Of a stretch of DNA of 64,000 nt, positions 27,311-36,099 are shown one piece after another. The DNA is from Lewinella sp038528965 (GTDB taxonomy: Bacteria; Bacteroidota; Bacteroidia; Chitinophagales; Saprospiraceae). Location: the NCBI GenBank assembly GCA_038528965.1, contig JBCBEC010000042.1, forward strand, positions 1 through 64,000, given 5' to 3'. The number at the start of each line of letters is the position of its first letter. Within the stretch, counting starts at the first letter, position 1. The translations under genes and the position numbers were made by a program. Under the pieces are notes generated by a model. It was not told where the DNA came from. It worked only from the letters and a program-made list of their open reading frames with translations, and searched no databases.

Positions 27311-27679
27311 ATGTTTATTCCTCCTAGTCAACTTGGAAATACGCTACGAGCCGGCAAGGCAAATAGCAGTAAGGTGAGCCTGAGTTCGTCCCACATCTGG
27401 ATTGCTAAAGAGGTAGCGAGCCAATTATTTGGCGATAGCCCCAACGTAAACCTCATCTATTATCCTGAGCGAAGAACAATGATGATGGCGCGAGTAGATG
27501 ATGAGCTGTTTTCCAGCTTACACAAAGCCAAGCAGCATATGCTTAAGGGCCGTAACCTACAAGGTGATAAGACGATTGCGATCCACGAAATCCTGATCGA
27601 TAACGAACTGGATAGCACCGACCGTGAGTTGGTCTACACCGCTGGCGATGGTTCTGGTATACTGAGTATTCAACTGTAA
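27311..27679 (+). CDS. Uncharacterised small protein of the hydrogenase locus
   Basis: 122 residues, soluble, with no family I recognise. It has a beta-rich core ('NVNLIYYPERRTMMMARVDDELFSSLHKAKQHMLKG') and ends in an acidic/Gly stretch ('DGSGILSIQL'). It lies 4 bases after hupD and 11 before the next gene, so it is in the accessory operon. It might be a small hydrogenase-associated scaffold or chaperone, but the sequence gives no direct clue. Confidence 0.6.
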   Translation: MFIPPSQLGNTLRAGKANSSKVSLSSSHIWIAKEVASQLFGDSPNVNLIYYPERRTMMMARVDDELFSSLHKAKQHMLKGRNLQGDKTIAIHEILIDNELDSTDRELVYTAGDGSGILSIQL

Positions 27680-27690
27680 CTCCATGACCT

Positions 27691-28014
27691 ATGGACCTTC
27701 CTCCCGACTTTCCGTTTCAAGTGACTCCCGAAGTTCCAGGAGAACGGAAAGATATGAAACTGCTCCGGGAGGATAAATGGCTCATGAACACAGAGGTGCG
27801 TTATTGGCTCGTAGAACGTAAGAGCCTATGGCACTTGACCATGATTTACATTGCGGTAGACAATCCACTGAAACTGATTTGCCGCAAGATTGACACCTAC
27901 AGCTCTGAAAAGAAAGCCAAAACATTTGCTGAAATTATGATGCGAGGCATTCGCAAGGATGCCCGTGGAACATTAAAAACCAATCGAGATGGTTTCGATT
28001 TTTGCGACAACTGA
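27691..28014 (+). CDS. Uncharacterised small protein B, paralogue of the 21670 protein
   Basis: 107 residues. It shares with the protein at 21670 the motifs 'EVP..KDM.LL..D.WL', a Trp in 'LWHLTMI', 'KLICRKI' and the end 'KDARGTLKTNRDGFDFCDN' with its Cys. Two copies of one unknown family flank the hydrogenase structural genes. The 3' end overlaps the TPR gene start at 27989, which points to coupled translation. Confidence 0.7.
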   Translation: MDLPPDFPFQVTPEVPGERKDMKLLREDKWLMNTEVRYWLVERKSLWHLTMIYIAVDNPLKLICRKIDTYSSEKKAKTFAEIMMRGIRKDARGTLKTNRDGFDFCDN

Positions 28015-29500
28015 ACTTCACGATCAAATCCGTAGTATCATTCAGCAGGAGGATCGCCTGGAGGAACTAGTTACGGTAGTAGATGTACTGGAACAGCGCC
28101 CCACACCCGATGCGCATACGATACTTGTGAAAAATGGGGAGATTGCGTTCACGCTCGATTGGTACAACCAACAACCGCCCTTTATTCTGCCCGAAGAGAT
28201 TGCTCTGAACGGCGAAAATTTGTTGGGCATTGTCTTTTCCAAGCTCAATAATTACGAAAAGGCATACGAGTACTTGCAGAAAAGCAATCCTGGGTTATTC
28301 ACGGAATTGGATTTTATCAACCGCCTGCAACAAGGTATTCCCGTGCGCCCGGAAGAGTTGATCAGCAATTATTCCTTTTTCGAGGAGTACCGCCTCATGC
28401 ATAACAACGCCATCCTCCGGCACTACGCAGCCGCTCCTGGAGAGTTCAACCTGGAGAAAACAGCCTATTTCTACGAAGAGGCTATGAAGTCGGCCCCAAG
28501 CGACGAACATCAGGCGTTCACTGCACGACAATATGCCCTACTACTGATTGATCTGGGGCAAGCTGCACAGGCTGGGAAAGCACTGGAGGGTATTAATACA
28601 GAACAGTTATCAGCAGCGGCCAAAATAGAACTATTGCACACCCAGTGCCAAGCTTGGCTACAGCAATTAAGTGTGCCTTACGATCAAGCACTGCTGGATC
28701 AACTCAAGAATAATCTTTGGGAAGTTTTACAGGCGTACGAGCAGGCTAACCGTTCTGTGGAAGCCGGCCTACTACTCCTGGATGCGACCCAGATTGCCAA
28801 CCTTGATGGTAGTTTTGCGGAAGCGCTGGGTTATGTCACCCGCGCTATACGCATTTTTGAAGAAGAAGGGCTTACGGAGCTAATGGGAAATGCCCAGCTC
28901 CGTAAGGGCACCCTACTCTACACCTGGGCACAGCAGGATAACCCCCAATTTTTCCGGGCAGCGGTAGAGGCTTATCAGGAGGCCCTAAAAGTATTCACGA
29001 AACAAGCGGCACCATCCGTTTTCGCGGAAGTACACCATCACCTGGGCGTCATTTATACCGATATGCCCACCGATAGCAAAAAGAAGAGCATTTGGGCAGG
29101 GGTAGCTAACTCGTCCTTCCTGGAGGCATTAGAATACTTCACCAAATCAGACTTCCCGTACGAGTATGGTATGATCTGCAACAGTTACGCCAACGCCTTC
29201 ACCAGATTTCCCCAGGCCGTATTGACGGACAATTACGAAAAGGCCCTCTTCTACTATCAAGAGGCTTTGGATGTGAGAACAACCGCCTTCCCTTTTGAAA
29301 GAGCACTTACTTTGCTCAATTATCTGGAGGCCAGTTGGCGAGTAGGCAATAGCGACGAAGAGTTTAACGAAGTGCGTTTCCAAGACATGTTGGCCAAGGC
29401 GGAGGAAGTAAAAACCCTGATCGAAGATCCGGAAATGATCAAAGCCGCTGATCAACATTTGGAATTGCTAGAGGAATTACGCCTAGCCGTTAGCAAGTAG
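27989..29500 (+). CDS. TPR-repeat protein of the hydrogenase locus
   Basis: 503 residues, all helical, with TPR-like repeats from about 85 onward ('NYEKAYEYLQKSNP', 'FNLEKTAYFYEEAMKSAP', 'SFAEALGYVTRAIRIFEEEG', 'FFRAAVEAYQEALKVFTKQ', 'NYEKALFYYQEALDVRT'). No signal peptide or membrane segment, so a cytosolic interaction scaffold. Its start overlaps small protein B by 26 bases and hypA follows after 17 bases. TPR proteins in hydrogenase clusters may assist complex assembly; that role is inferred from position. Confidence 0.8.
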   Translation: MVSIFATTELHDQIRSIIQQEDRLEELVTVVDVLEQRPTPDAHTILVKNGEIAFTLDWYNQQPPFILPEEIALNGENLLGIVFSKLNNYEKAYEYLQKSNPGLFTELDFINRLQQGIPVRPEELISNYSFFEEYRLMHNNAILRHYAAAPGEFNLEKTAYFYEEAMKSAPSDEHQAFTARQYALLLIDLGQAAQAGKALEGINTEQLSAAAKIELLHTQCQAWLQQLSVPYDQALLDQLKNNLWEVLQAYEQANRSVEAGLLLLDATQIANLDGSFAEALGYVTRAIRIFEEEGLTELMGNAQLRKGTLLYTWAQQDNPQFFRAAVEAYQEALKVFTKQAAPSVFAEVHHHLGVIYTDMPTDSKKKSIWAGVANSSFLEALEYFTKSDFPYEYGMICNSYANAFTRFPQAVLTDNYEKALFYYQEALDVRTTAFPFERALTLLNYLEASWRVGNSDEEFNEVRFQDMLAKAEEVKTLIEDPEMIKAADQHLELLEELRLAVSK

Positions 29501-29517
29501 TAAACAAGCTTATCATT

Positions 29518-29886
29518 ATGCACGAGATTTCCCTGGTCCGAAATATCTTTAATACGCTAGAGTCTGAATTCTCTACCGAAGAATTACAACGCCTCACAGC
29601 CATCGACCTTAAAGTCGGCTTGCTTTCCAATGTAGAACCAGCCTTGATGCAAAGTGCCTTTGAAGCGGTGACTTCCGCCGAAGAAAAACACCAGCAGGTT
29701 AAACTGAAAGTGGAAACTATGCCCATTAAGATTCATTGTCAATCTTGCGGTAGCTATTCCCTCATTAAGAATTACAAGTTTGTCTGCTCCAACTGTGGTG
29801 CCCCCAGTAACAATGTGGTACAGGGCACGGAGTTACTCATTCATCGGGTACACTTTAGTGAGCCCGAACAGTCTGCGGCGTCTTAA
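29518..29886 (+). CDS. hypA: Hydrogenase nickel incorporation protein HypA
   Basis: 122 residues starting MHEISLVRNIF, with His 2 as the conserved nickel ligand of HypA. Two zinc-finger pairs lie at 'CQSCGSY' (about 75) and 'CSNCGAP' (about 95). HypA delivers nickel to the large-subunit precursor together with HypB. It lies 17 bases after the TPR gene; a 225-base gap with a regulatory dyad separates it from hypB. Confidence 0.95.
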   Translation: MHEISLVRNIFNTLESEFSTEELQRLTAIDLKVGLLSNVEPALMQSAFEAVTSAEEKHQQVKLKVETMPIKIHCQSCGSYSLIKNYKFVCSNCGAPSNNVVQGTELLIHRVHFSEPEQSAAS

Positions 29887-30015
29887 ATATCTCCTAAGAG
29901 CAAAATCTTAAATCCTGAGTTAGGATTATCTCCCTATTTCGAGCTCCTTCCGTGGTTGCTCTGACTCACCAATGCTACTTCGGTGCAGGTTTTCGACATT
30001 TTTCACCCCTACTTT

Positions 30016-30034
30016 TCTAGAAAATATTTTCTAA
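30016..30034. promoter_or_regulatory. Shared hydrogenase-locus dyad, copy 3
   Basis: TAGAAAATATTTTCTA (30018-30033) is a perfect 16-base palindrome; with its flanks it becomes CTAGAA-N6-TTCTAA, the same dyad as at 21646 and 23796. A half site TTTTCTAA follows at 30048-30055. hypB starts at 30112. A weak -7 match (AAGCTTTG, 30034-30041) lies next to it. Confidence 0.62.
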
Positions 30035-30111
30035 AGCTTTGAATTCCTTTTCTAATCAAAAGGAAGGCCATAACTTACCATAACAATCAATTTACGTACA
30101 AGATTTGAACG

Positions 30112-30837
30112 ATGGACAAAGCCCAAAAATCGAACAGAGCAGCCCGCGGCACAGTAACCTGTGACAATACTACCATGCACTTACTCAAAGCCAACGATTT
30201 CGTGGCAGAGAGTATCCGCAAGAAGATGGCCGAGCGAAATATCTTGCTCATCAATATTACCTCATCCCCCGGTAGCGGCAAGACCACCCTACTACAGGAA
30301 ACCGCGCGCCGCATTGGCGATAAGGTAAACATGAAAATCTTGGTCGGCGATCTAGAGACCGAACGCGACGCGGATCGTCTGCGCGAGGTAGGTGCCGATG
30401 CCCTGCAAATTGTCACCGGTGGCATCTGCCATCTGGAAGCACAGATGGTTTGGCAAGGGATGGAAGGTTTCAGCCTGGATGGTGTGGAGCTTCTAATTAT
30501 AGAAAATGTAGGCAACCTAGTATGCCCCGCCTCTTTTGACCTGGGCGAAGACTATCGCGTAACCCTGATTGCTACTACAGAGGGCGACGATAAGCCCAAG
30601 AAATACCCGCGCATGTTCCTCACCAGTGAACTCATGCTGGTTTCTAAGATAGATCTCCTGCCCCACCTACCGTTCTCCGTAGAAAACGTGGTGGCGGATG
30701 CCCGCGACATCAATCCAAACTTGGGTGTGATTGAGGTCTCTAGCACCAATGACCAGGGCATTGATGAATGGTGCAATTGGCTACTGGAAAAGGTGGCAGA
30801 AAAGCAAAAAGCAGCAGCGGTAGCTACTACTAACTAA
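30112..30837 (+). CDS. hypB: Hydrogenase nickel incorporation GTPase HypB
   Basis: 241 residues. P-loop 'TSSPGSGKTTLL' (about 50-61), nickel/zinc site 'GGICHLEA' (about 102-109), switch region 'IIENVGNLVCPASFDLGED' and the G-domain motif 'SKIDLL' are all present. It lacks the N-terminal His-rich stretch and the CxxCGC motif, as in many HypB proteins. It hydrolyses GTP while loading nickel. It starts a second gene block (hypB, F, C, D, E) after a regulatory gap; hypF follows after 2 bases. Confidence 0.95.
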   Translation: MDKAQKSNRAARGTVTCDNTTMHLLKANDFVAESIRKKMAERNILLINITSSPGSGKTTLLQETARRIGDKVNMKILVGDLETERDADRLREVGADALQIVTGGICHLEAQMVWQGMEGFSLDGVELLIIENVGNLVCPASFDLGEDYRVTLIATTEGDDKPKKYPRMFLTSELMLVSKIDLLPHLPFSVENVVADARDINPNLGVIEVSSTNDQGIDEWCNWLLEKVAEKQKAAAVATTN

Positions 30838-30839
30838 AT

Positions 30840-33176
30840 ATGAACTGGCACATCCATATTCAGGGACAAGTACAAGGGGTCGGCTTCCGGCCCTTTGTTT
30901 ACGCATTGGCTCAACGCCACGCCCTGAATGGTTGGGTAAACAACACCAACGATGGGGTGCACATAGAATTGAACGCCGAACGGATAGCAGCCCAGGGATT
31001 TCTGGATGAAATAATGGCGCATCCGCCAAGGCTAGCGGAAATCACTTCGGCTACGATAGTTGAAGTCAAGCATCGTGCCTTTGCCGATTTCCGTATCATC
31101 CACAGTGATGATAGCGAGGCCGTCAATTTAGTTCTCACGCCAGATTTTGCCTTGTGTGAACAGTGCCGTGAAGAGGTTCACGCCCCGGAAAGCCGCCGAA
31201 AGGGCTATGCCTTTACCAGTTGCACTGATTGTGGTCCGCGATATAGCATTATTCGTACACTTCCGTACGATCGGCCTAAGACTACCATGGACACCTTTCC
31301 CCTTTGTGGTACTTGCCAGGCAGAGTACGATGATCCAGCAGACCGGCGCTACTTTGCGCAGACCAACTCTTGCCCAGACTGTAGCATAGATTTACAACTT
31401 TACGATACCGCGGGAAAACGCTTATCTAAGCAACAAGAGGAGATACTAGAACAGATTCCTCAACTGTGGCGGGCCGGAAAAATCGTTGCCATTAAAGGCA
31501 TCGGTGGTTACCTCCTCACCTGCGATGCCAACTATGCAGCTGTGGTGGCCAAACTGCGTCAACGTAAGCACCGCCCCAGCAAGCCTTTCGCTATTATGTT
31601 TCCCAATCTGGACCAAATGCGACAGGTGGTGGAACTAGATGAACAGGAACGAGATTTGCTACAATCTCCTACCGCCCCCATTGTGCTGGCACGATTAAAG
31701 CCTGAACAGCAGACCGAGCTGAGCGTAGATTTGCTAGCGCCAAAGTTGAATCGCCTCGGGGTAATGTTGCCCTACACACCTTTGTACGAGATACTGCTGG
31801 CCGCCTACGGTCAGGCTATTGTAGCTACAAGTGCAAATGTGAGCGGCTCGCCTATTGTTTTTCAAGATGATAGTGCGCTAGAAGATTTGGTGGGCATCGC
31901 TGATTACGTACTGGCGAACGAGCGTGAAATTGTAATTCCGCAAGATGATAGCGTAGTTCAATTCACTGGCGTATACAAGGAACGCATTATCATGCGCCGC
32001 TCCCGTGGTTGGGCGCCCAGCTATATTCATCCTAACTTGAAATGGAGCATTGGTGATGCCCTTGCCACCGGAGCGATGCTCAAGAGTACTTTCGCTTTAT
32101 CGCATCGCTCTAACACTTACATTAGCCAGTACCTCGGCGATCTCGATCATTTTGGCACCCAGGAGCACTATCGCCATTGCTTTGAGCACCTGCAGTCCGT
32201 GCTGACCGCCCAGCCCAAACGTATCCTGTGTGATGAGCATCCAGAATACCCAAGCACCAGATTAGCCGAGGCCTGGAGTGAACGTTTGAATATCCCGGTC
32301 CAAAAGATTCAGCACCACGAAGCCCACTTTGGTGCTATCCTGGGCGAACATAAGCTGATACATACTGATCAACCTATCCTGGGTATCATCTGGGATGGCA
32401 CGGGCTTAGGTACAGACGGACAAATATGGGGCGGAGAGTTTTTCCGCTACGAGAATTATGGTTTTCAACGTTACCAGCATTTCGCCTATTTCCCGTCATT
32501 GGCCGGTGATAAAATGGCTAAGGAACCACGTTTAGCTGCCTTGGCGATTAGTGCCGGTAGCGAAGCCCTCCAACAGTCATTAAAACAACGTTTTTCCGCT
32601 CAGGAGTGGCGGATTTACCAAAATCGGCTCAACCGTACGGGAAGCTTGTTGAGTTCCAGCGTGGGACGCCTTTTTGATGCGGTGGCCGCACTCGTCCTTG
32701 GCGCAGACCGGCAATCGTACGAAGGAGAAGCCGCTATTCAATTGCAGGCTTTAGCCGAGGAATATACCGCTTTAAATGGGCTGGATAATCTCACCCATTA
32801 CACTATTGAACAGAGCGCCGGTACAATACCTACGAGACAGCTACTCAATGCCGTTTATCTGGATCTGAATGCGGGTAAGCACAAGACCTGCGTAGCCGCT
32901 AAATTCCACCTTAGCCTGGTGATGATTATTAAATCAGTAGCAGCCGAGCAAAACATTAGACAGCTGGCCTTCAGTGGTGGTGTTTTCCAAAACGGATTAT
33001 TGGTTGATCTGCTGCACCACTACTTGGCGGCGGATTACCGCTTGTACTTCCATCAGCAACTTTCGCCTAACGACGAAAATATTTCCTTCGGCCAAATGGT
33101 TTGTGCCGAAATCAACCACCAACGAGAATTATCAACTACAAAAACGCAAGATCATGTGCTTAGCAATCCCCGGTAA
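30840..33176 (+). CDS. hypF: Carbamoyltransferase HypF
   Basis: 778 residues with the full HypF domain order. Acylphosphatase (1-90, 'GQVQGVGFRPFVYALAQRH'), two zinc-finger pairs (about 108-185, 'CEQC', 'CTDC', 'CGTC', 'CPDC'), YrdC-like domain (about 205-390, 'KHRPSKPFAIMFPN') and Kae1-like domain ('HHEAHFGAILGEH', 'LGIIWDGTGLG', 'AFSGGVFQN'). It makes the thiocarbamoyl group on HypE from carbamoyl phosphate for the cyanide ligands. It overlaps hypC by 23 bases. Confidence 0.95.
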   Translation: MNWHIHIQGQVQGVGFRPFVYALAQRHALNGWVNNTNDGVHIELNAERIAAQGFLDEIMAHPPRLAEITSATIVEVKHRAFADFRIIHSDDSEAVNLVLTPDFALCEQCREEVHAPESRRKGYAFTSCTDCGPRYSIIRTLPYDRPKTTMDTFPLCGTCQAEYDDPADRRYFAQTNSCPDCSIDLQLYDTAGKRLSKQQEEILEQIPQLWRAGKIVAIKGIGGYLLTCDANYAAVVAKLRQRKHRPSKPFAIMFPNLDQMRQVVELDEQERDLLQSPTAPIVLARLKPEQQTELSVDLLAPKLNRLGVMLPYTPLYEILLAAYGQAIVATSANVSGSPIVFQDDSALEDLVGIADYVLANEREIVIPQDDSVVQFTGVYKERIIMRRSRGWAPSYIHPNLKWSIGDALATGAMLKSTFALSHRSNTYISQYLGDLDHFGTQEHYRHCFEHLQSVLTAQPKRILCDEHPEYPSTRLAEAWSERLNIPVQKIQHHEAHFGAILGEHKLIHTDQPILGIIWDGTGLGTDGQIWGGEFFRYENYGFQRYQHFAYFPSLAGDKMAKEPRLAALAISAGSEALQQSLKQRFSAQEWRIYQNRLNRTGSLLSSSVGRLFDAVAALVLGADRQSYEGEAAIQLQALAEEYTALNGLDNLTHYTIEQSAGTIPTRQLLNAVYLDLNAGKHKTCVAAKFHLSLVMIIKSVAAEQNIRQLAFSGGVFQNGLLVDLLHHYLAADYRLYFHQQLSPNDENISFGQMVCAEINHQRELSTTKTQDHVLSNPR

Positions 33177-33441
33177 AATAAAATCTATCGAATCCAAGTT
33201 CGACGGTCTGGTTCGCATGGCCAAGGTATCCTTTGGCGGTATTGTCAAAGAGGCGAGTCTGGAAATGGTCCCACAGGCGAAAGTAGATGATTACGTCCTG
33301 GTACACGTAGGAGTAGCCATCAGTGTGGTCGACGAAGAGGAGGCCAAAAAGACCTTCCGTTACCTGGAGGAAATGGGCGAAGTAGAGGACGAACTCAATA
33401 TTAGTGAGTTCCTGCCGGATAAGGCCGACTACGCCAAATGA
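33154..33441 (+). CDS. hypC: Hydrogenase assembly chaperone HypC
   Basis: 95 residues beginning MCLAIPGKI; the conserved Cys 2 fixes this start (ATG 33154), although the frame is open further upstream inside hypF. The core 'AKVSFGGIVKEASLEMVP' and 'YVLVHVGVAISVVDEEEA' fit HypC/HupF. HypC carries the Fe(CN)2CO unit with HypD and docks on the HupL precursor. The C-terminus is somewhat longer than usual and acidic. Confidence 0.95.
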   Translation: MCLAIPGKIKSIESKFDGLVRMAKVSFGGIVKEASLEMVPQAKVDDYVLVHVGVAISVVDEEEAKKTFRYLEEMGEVEDELNISEFLPDKADYAK

Positions 33442-33490
33442 TGCGCTCTCTCCATTTATCTCTTATCTCTAAACGCTAAATCGAAACGAC

Positions 33491-34606
33491 ATGAAGTTTC
33501 TTACCGAATACCGCGATCCTGAAATGGCGCAACGCTATTTAGAAGAAATCAAGCGTACCGTAACCCGCCCTTGGACCATCATGGAGGTCTGCGGTGGTCA
33601 AACACATAGCCTGGTCAAAAATGGCATTCTTAATATGCTACCCAAGGAAATCAATATGGTGCATGGCCCGGGTTGCCCCGTTTGTGTAACCCCGCTCAGT
33701 CTAATCGACAAGGCAGTATACCTAGCGGAAAAGAAAGACGTGATTCTTTGTTCTTATGGGGATATGCTACGGGTACCGGGTTCGGAAAAGAGCTTACTGG
33801 AAGCAAAGGCCAATGGCGCCGATATTCGCATTTTATATTCTCCATTAGAGGCTGTTAAAATTGCCCAGGACAATCCCGATCGTCAAGTGGTATTTTTTGC
33901 GGTGGGCTTTGAAACTACCGCACCGGCAAACGCCCTATCTGTAGTACATGCCGACCGCCTGGGGCTGGATAATTATTCCATCCTGGCGTCCCACGTACTC
34001 GTGCCACCAGCTATTGAAGCCCTGGTAAGCGATGAGGAATGCGTGGTCCAAGGCTTTCTGGCGGCTGGCCACGTATGCACCATCATGGGCATGGAGGAGT
34101 ACTACCCCTTGGTAGAGAAATATCAGGTACCTATTGTCATTACTGGTTTTGAGCCGGTTGACATTCTTCAAGGTATCCTAATGACTGTCCAACAGTTGGA
34201 GGCCGGTGAAGCTAAGCTCGAGAATCAGTATTCACGCATGGTACGGCCAGCCGGCAACCCCAACGCGATAGAAACCATCCACGAAATATTCGACGTTACG
34301 GATCGGATGTGGAGAGGCATGGATGTGATCCCAAACAGTGGCTACGAGGTAAAGGAAAGCTACCTGAAATTTGATGCACGCAAGAAGTTTGCAGTCAACA
34401 TTCCGGAAGCTCCAGAAAACAAAGAGTGCATTGCCGGTGATATTATGAAGGGCATCAAAAAGCCCTTTGAATGCCCCAACTTCGGCACGAAGTGCAAGCC
34501 CGAAAATCCACTGGGAGCACCCATGGTGAGTAGTGAAGGTGCCTGTGCGGCCTACTACCATTTTTCGGATCAAATCAACCGTTTAGAAGAACAAGTACTT
34601 GTCTAA
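33491..34606 (+). CDS. hypD: Hydrogenase formation protein HypD
   Basis: 371 residues. The scaffold Cys motifs are present: 'EVCGGQTHS' (about 35), 'HGPGCPVCVTP' (about 62-72), and the C-terminal [4Fe-4S] ligands in 'FECPNFGTKCKPENPLGAPMVSSEGACAAYY'. HypD holds the iron while cyanide and CO are added. It ends 1 base before the ATG of hypE. Confidence 0.95.
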   Translation: MKFLTEYRDPEMAQRYLEEIKRTVTRPWTIMEVCGGQTHSLVKNGILNMLPKEINMVHGPGCPVCVTPLSLIDKAVYLAEKKDVILCSYGDMLRVPGSEKSLLEAKANGADIRILYSPLEAVKIAQDNPDRQVVFFAVGFETTAPANALSVVHADRLGLDNYSILASHVLVPPAIEALVSDEECVVQGFLAAGHVCTIMGMEEYYPLVEKYQVPIVITGFEPVDILQGILMTVQQLEAGEAKLENQYSRMVRPAGNPNAIETIHEIFDVTDRMWRGMDVIPNSGYEVKESYLKFDARKKFAVNIPEAPENKECIAGDIMKGIKKPFECPNFGTKCKPENPLGAPMVSSEGACAAYYHFSDQINRLEEQVLV

Positions 34607-34607
34607 G

Positions 34608-35681
34608 ATGACTGCGACTACCCTAAGAGAAAAGAAGATCAAAATGCAGCTTTCGTGCCCCATGCCGAAGCTGGACTTCGACGTCATCACCCTAGGGCAC
34701 GGCAGTGGTGGACTATTGACCAACCGATTGCTCGACAGCGGTGTTTTTGACGTTCTGAAGAACGATCTTCTGGATAAACGCCACGATGGGGCGGTACTCC
34801 AACTCAATGGCGCAACCGCCTTTACAACGGATAGCTTCGTCATTTCACCGGTCTTTTTCCCAGGGGGTAATATTGGCGAATTGGCCGTTAATGGCACCGT
34901 CAATGACTTGGCCATGTGCGGCGCTATTCCCCAGTACCTGTCTCTTAGTTTCATCATTGAAGAAGGCTTGGAGATGAAGGCCTTTTGGGATATCCTGGTA
35001 GCCATAAAATTTGCTTGCGCAGAAGCGGGCGTGCAGATCGTAACGGGCGACACAAAGGTGGTGGAGCGCGGGAAAGGAGATCAAATCTTCATTAATACGA
35101 CCGGTATTGGTCAAATGCACCCGGAGGCTCAGATCAATATAAGTCGGGTGAAAGTGGGCGATAAAATCATCGTCAGTGACCAGATTGCTACGCACGGTAT
35201 TGCCATCATGTCGGTTCGGGAAGGTTTGGAATTTGAGACTACGATCGAAAGTGATACCCGCAACCTGAATCACGCCGTAAAGGCTATGCTTGATGATTTT
35301 GGTTCACAAGTTCATCTATTGCGCGATCCTACGCGTGGTGGTTTGGGAACAGTATTAACCGAGATAGCTCGCGATAGCAAGCTAGGCATTGATATTCACC
35401 AGAAGGATATCCCCATTGACGAACAGGTACGTGGTGCTTGTGAAATCTTGGGGCTAGATCCGCTTTACGTTGCCAACGAAGGTGTTTTCATGACCATCGT
35501 CGATGGAGAGGTAGCCGATGAGGTAGTAGCAAAACTCAACACCTTTGACTACTGTAGCCATGCCAGCATCATTGGTGAAGTGACTGAAGCTCACCCTCGC
35601 CAAGTGGTCCTTACCAGCGGTATTGGAGGCAAACGGGTGGTGAACATGCTCGTGGGCGAACAACTGCCACGTATTTGCTAA
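34608..35681 (+). CDS. hypE: Carbamoyl dehydratase HypE
   Basis: 357 residues from ATG 34608, one base after the hypD stop; a TTG three codons upstream overlapping hypD is less likely. PurM/ThiL-like fold with 'LGHGSGGLLTNRLL', 'FTTDSFVISPVFFPGGNIGELAVNGTVNDLAM' and 'LLRDPTRGGLGTVLTEIA'. The protein ends in PRIC: the C-terminal Cys is carbamoylated by HypF and dehydrated to the thiocyanate. All key parts are in place. Confidence 0.95.
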   Translation: MTATTLREKKIKMQLSCPMPKLDFDVITLGHGSGGLLTNRLLDSGVFDVLKNDLLDKRHDGAVLQLNGATAFTTDSFVISPVFFPGGNIGELAVNGTVNDLAMCGAIPQYLSLSFIIEEGLEMKAFWDILVAIKFACAEAGVQIVTGDTKVVERGKGDQIFINTTGIGQMHPEAQINISRVKVGDKIIVSDQIATHGIAIMSVREGLEFETTIESDTRNLNHAVKAMLDDFGSQVHLLRDPTRGGLGTVLTEIARDSKLGIDIHQKDIPIDEQVRGACEILGLDPLYVANEGVFMTIVDGEVADEVVAKLNTFDYCSHASIIGEVTEAHPRQVVLTSGIGGKRVVNMLVGEQLPRIC

Positions 35682-35696
35682 ACAGGCTATGTAGCG

Positions 35697-36098
35697 ATGC
35701 TAAAAGATATTCAGGATAGAGCAGACATTACTAAACTGGTGCACGCCTTCTACGAGCGCTTGCTCAAGGATGAGGACTTCCGACATATCTTCCTGGAGGT
35801 AGCTGAAATAGACATACTCGACCACTTCGAAATCATCATCGACTTCTGGGAAAGTGTTCTGTTTCAAGCTGGCAAATACAAGCGCGATACCCTACAAAAA
35901 CACCTGGACCTACACATGGATCATCGCCTAAACGACGAACACTTCAACCGCTGGCTGGCCATCTTCAATGCCACTGTGGATGAGCTGTTCGAAGGCGTAA
36001 CCGCTAAAGGTGCTAAATCCCGGGCCTTGTCTATTGCCACCATTATCAAAATGAAAATCGACGACCTGGAAAATCGGCGACTCGCACTCAATAATTAA
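35697..36098 (+). CDS. Truncated haemoglobin (group III-like) in the hyp operon
   Basis: 133 residues with the truncated globin outline of group III: 'DITKLVHAFYERLLKDEDFRHIF' (helix B), 'HFEIIIDFWESVLFQAGKY' (helices C-E), and 'HLDLHMDHRLNDEHFNRWLAIFNATVDELFEG' (helices F-G). It starts 15 bases after hypE and ends 1 base before the NHL gene, so it belongs to the hyp operon. Group III globins bind O2/NO/CO. Beside an O2-exposed hydrogenase it could scavenge O2 or NO or carry CO; this is inference. Confidence 0.82.
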   Translation: MLKDIQDRADITKLVHAFYERLLKDEDFRHIFLEVAEIDILDHFEIIIDFWESVLFQAGKYKRDTLQKHLDLHMDHRLNDEHFNRWLAIFNATVDELFEGVTAKGAKSRALSIATIIKMKIDDLENRRLALNN

Positions 36099-36099
36099 T

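Noticed and set aside
30112..30837. HypB lacks the His-rich stretch.
   Set aside because: Many functional HypB proteins lack it.
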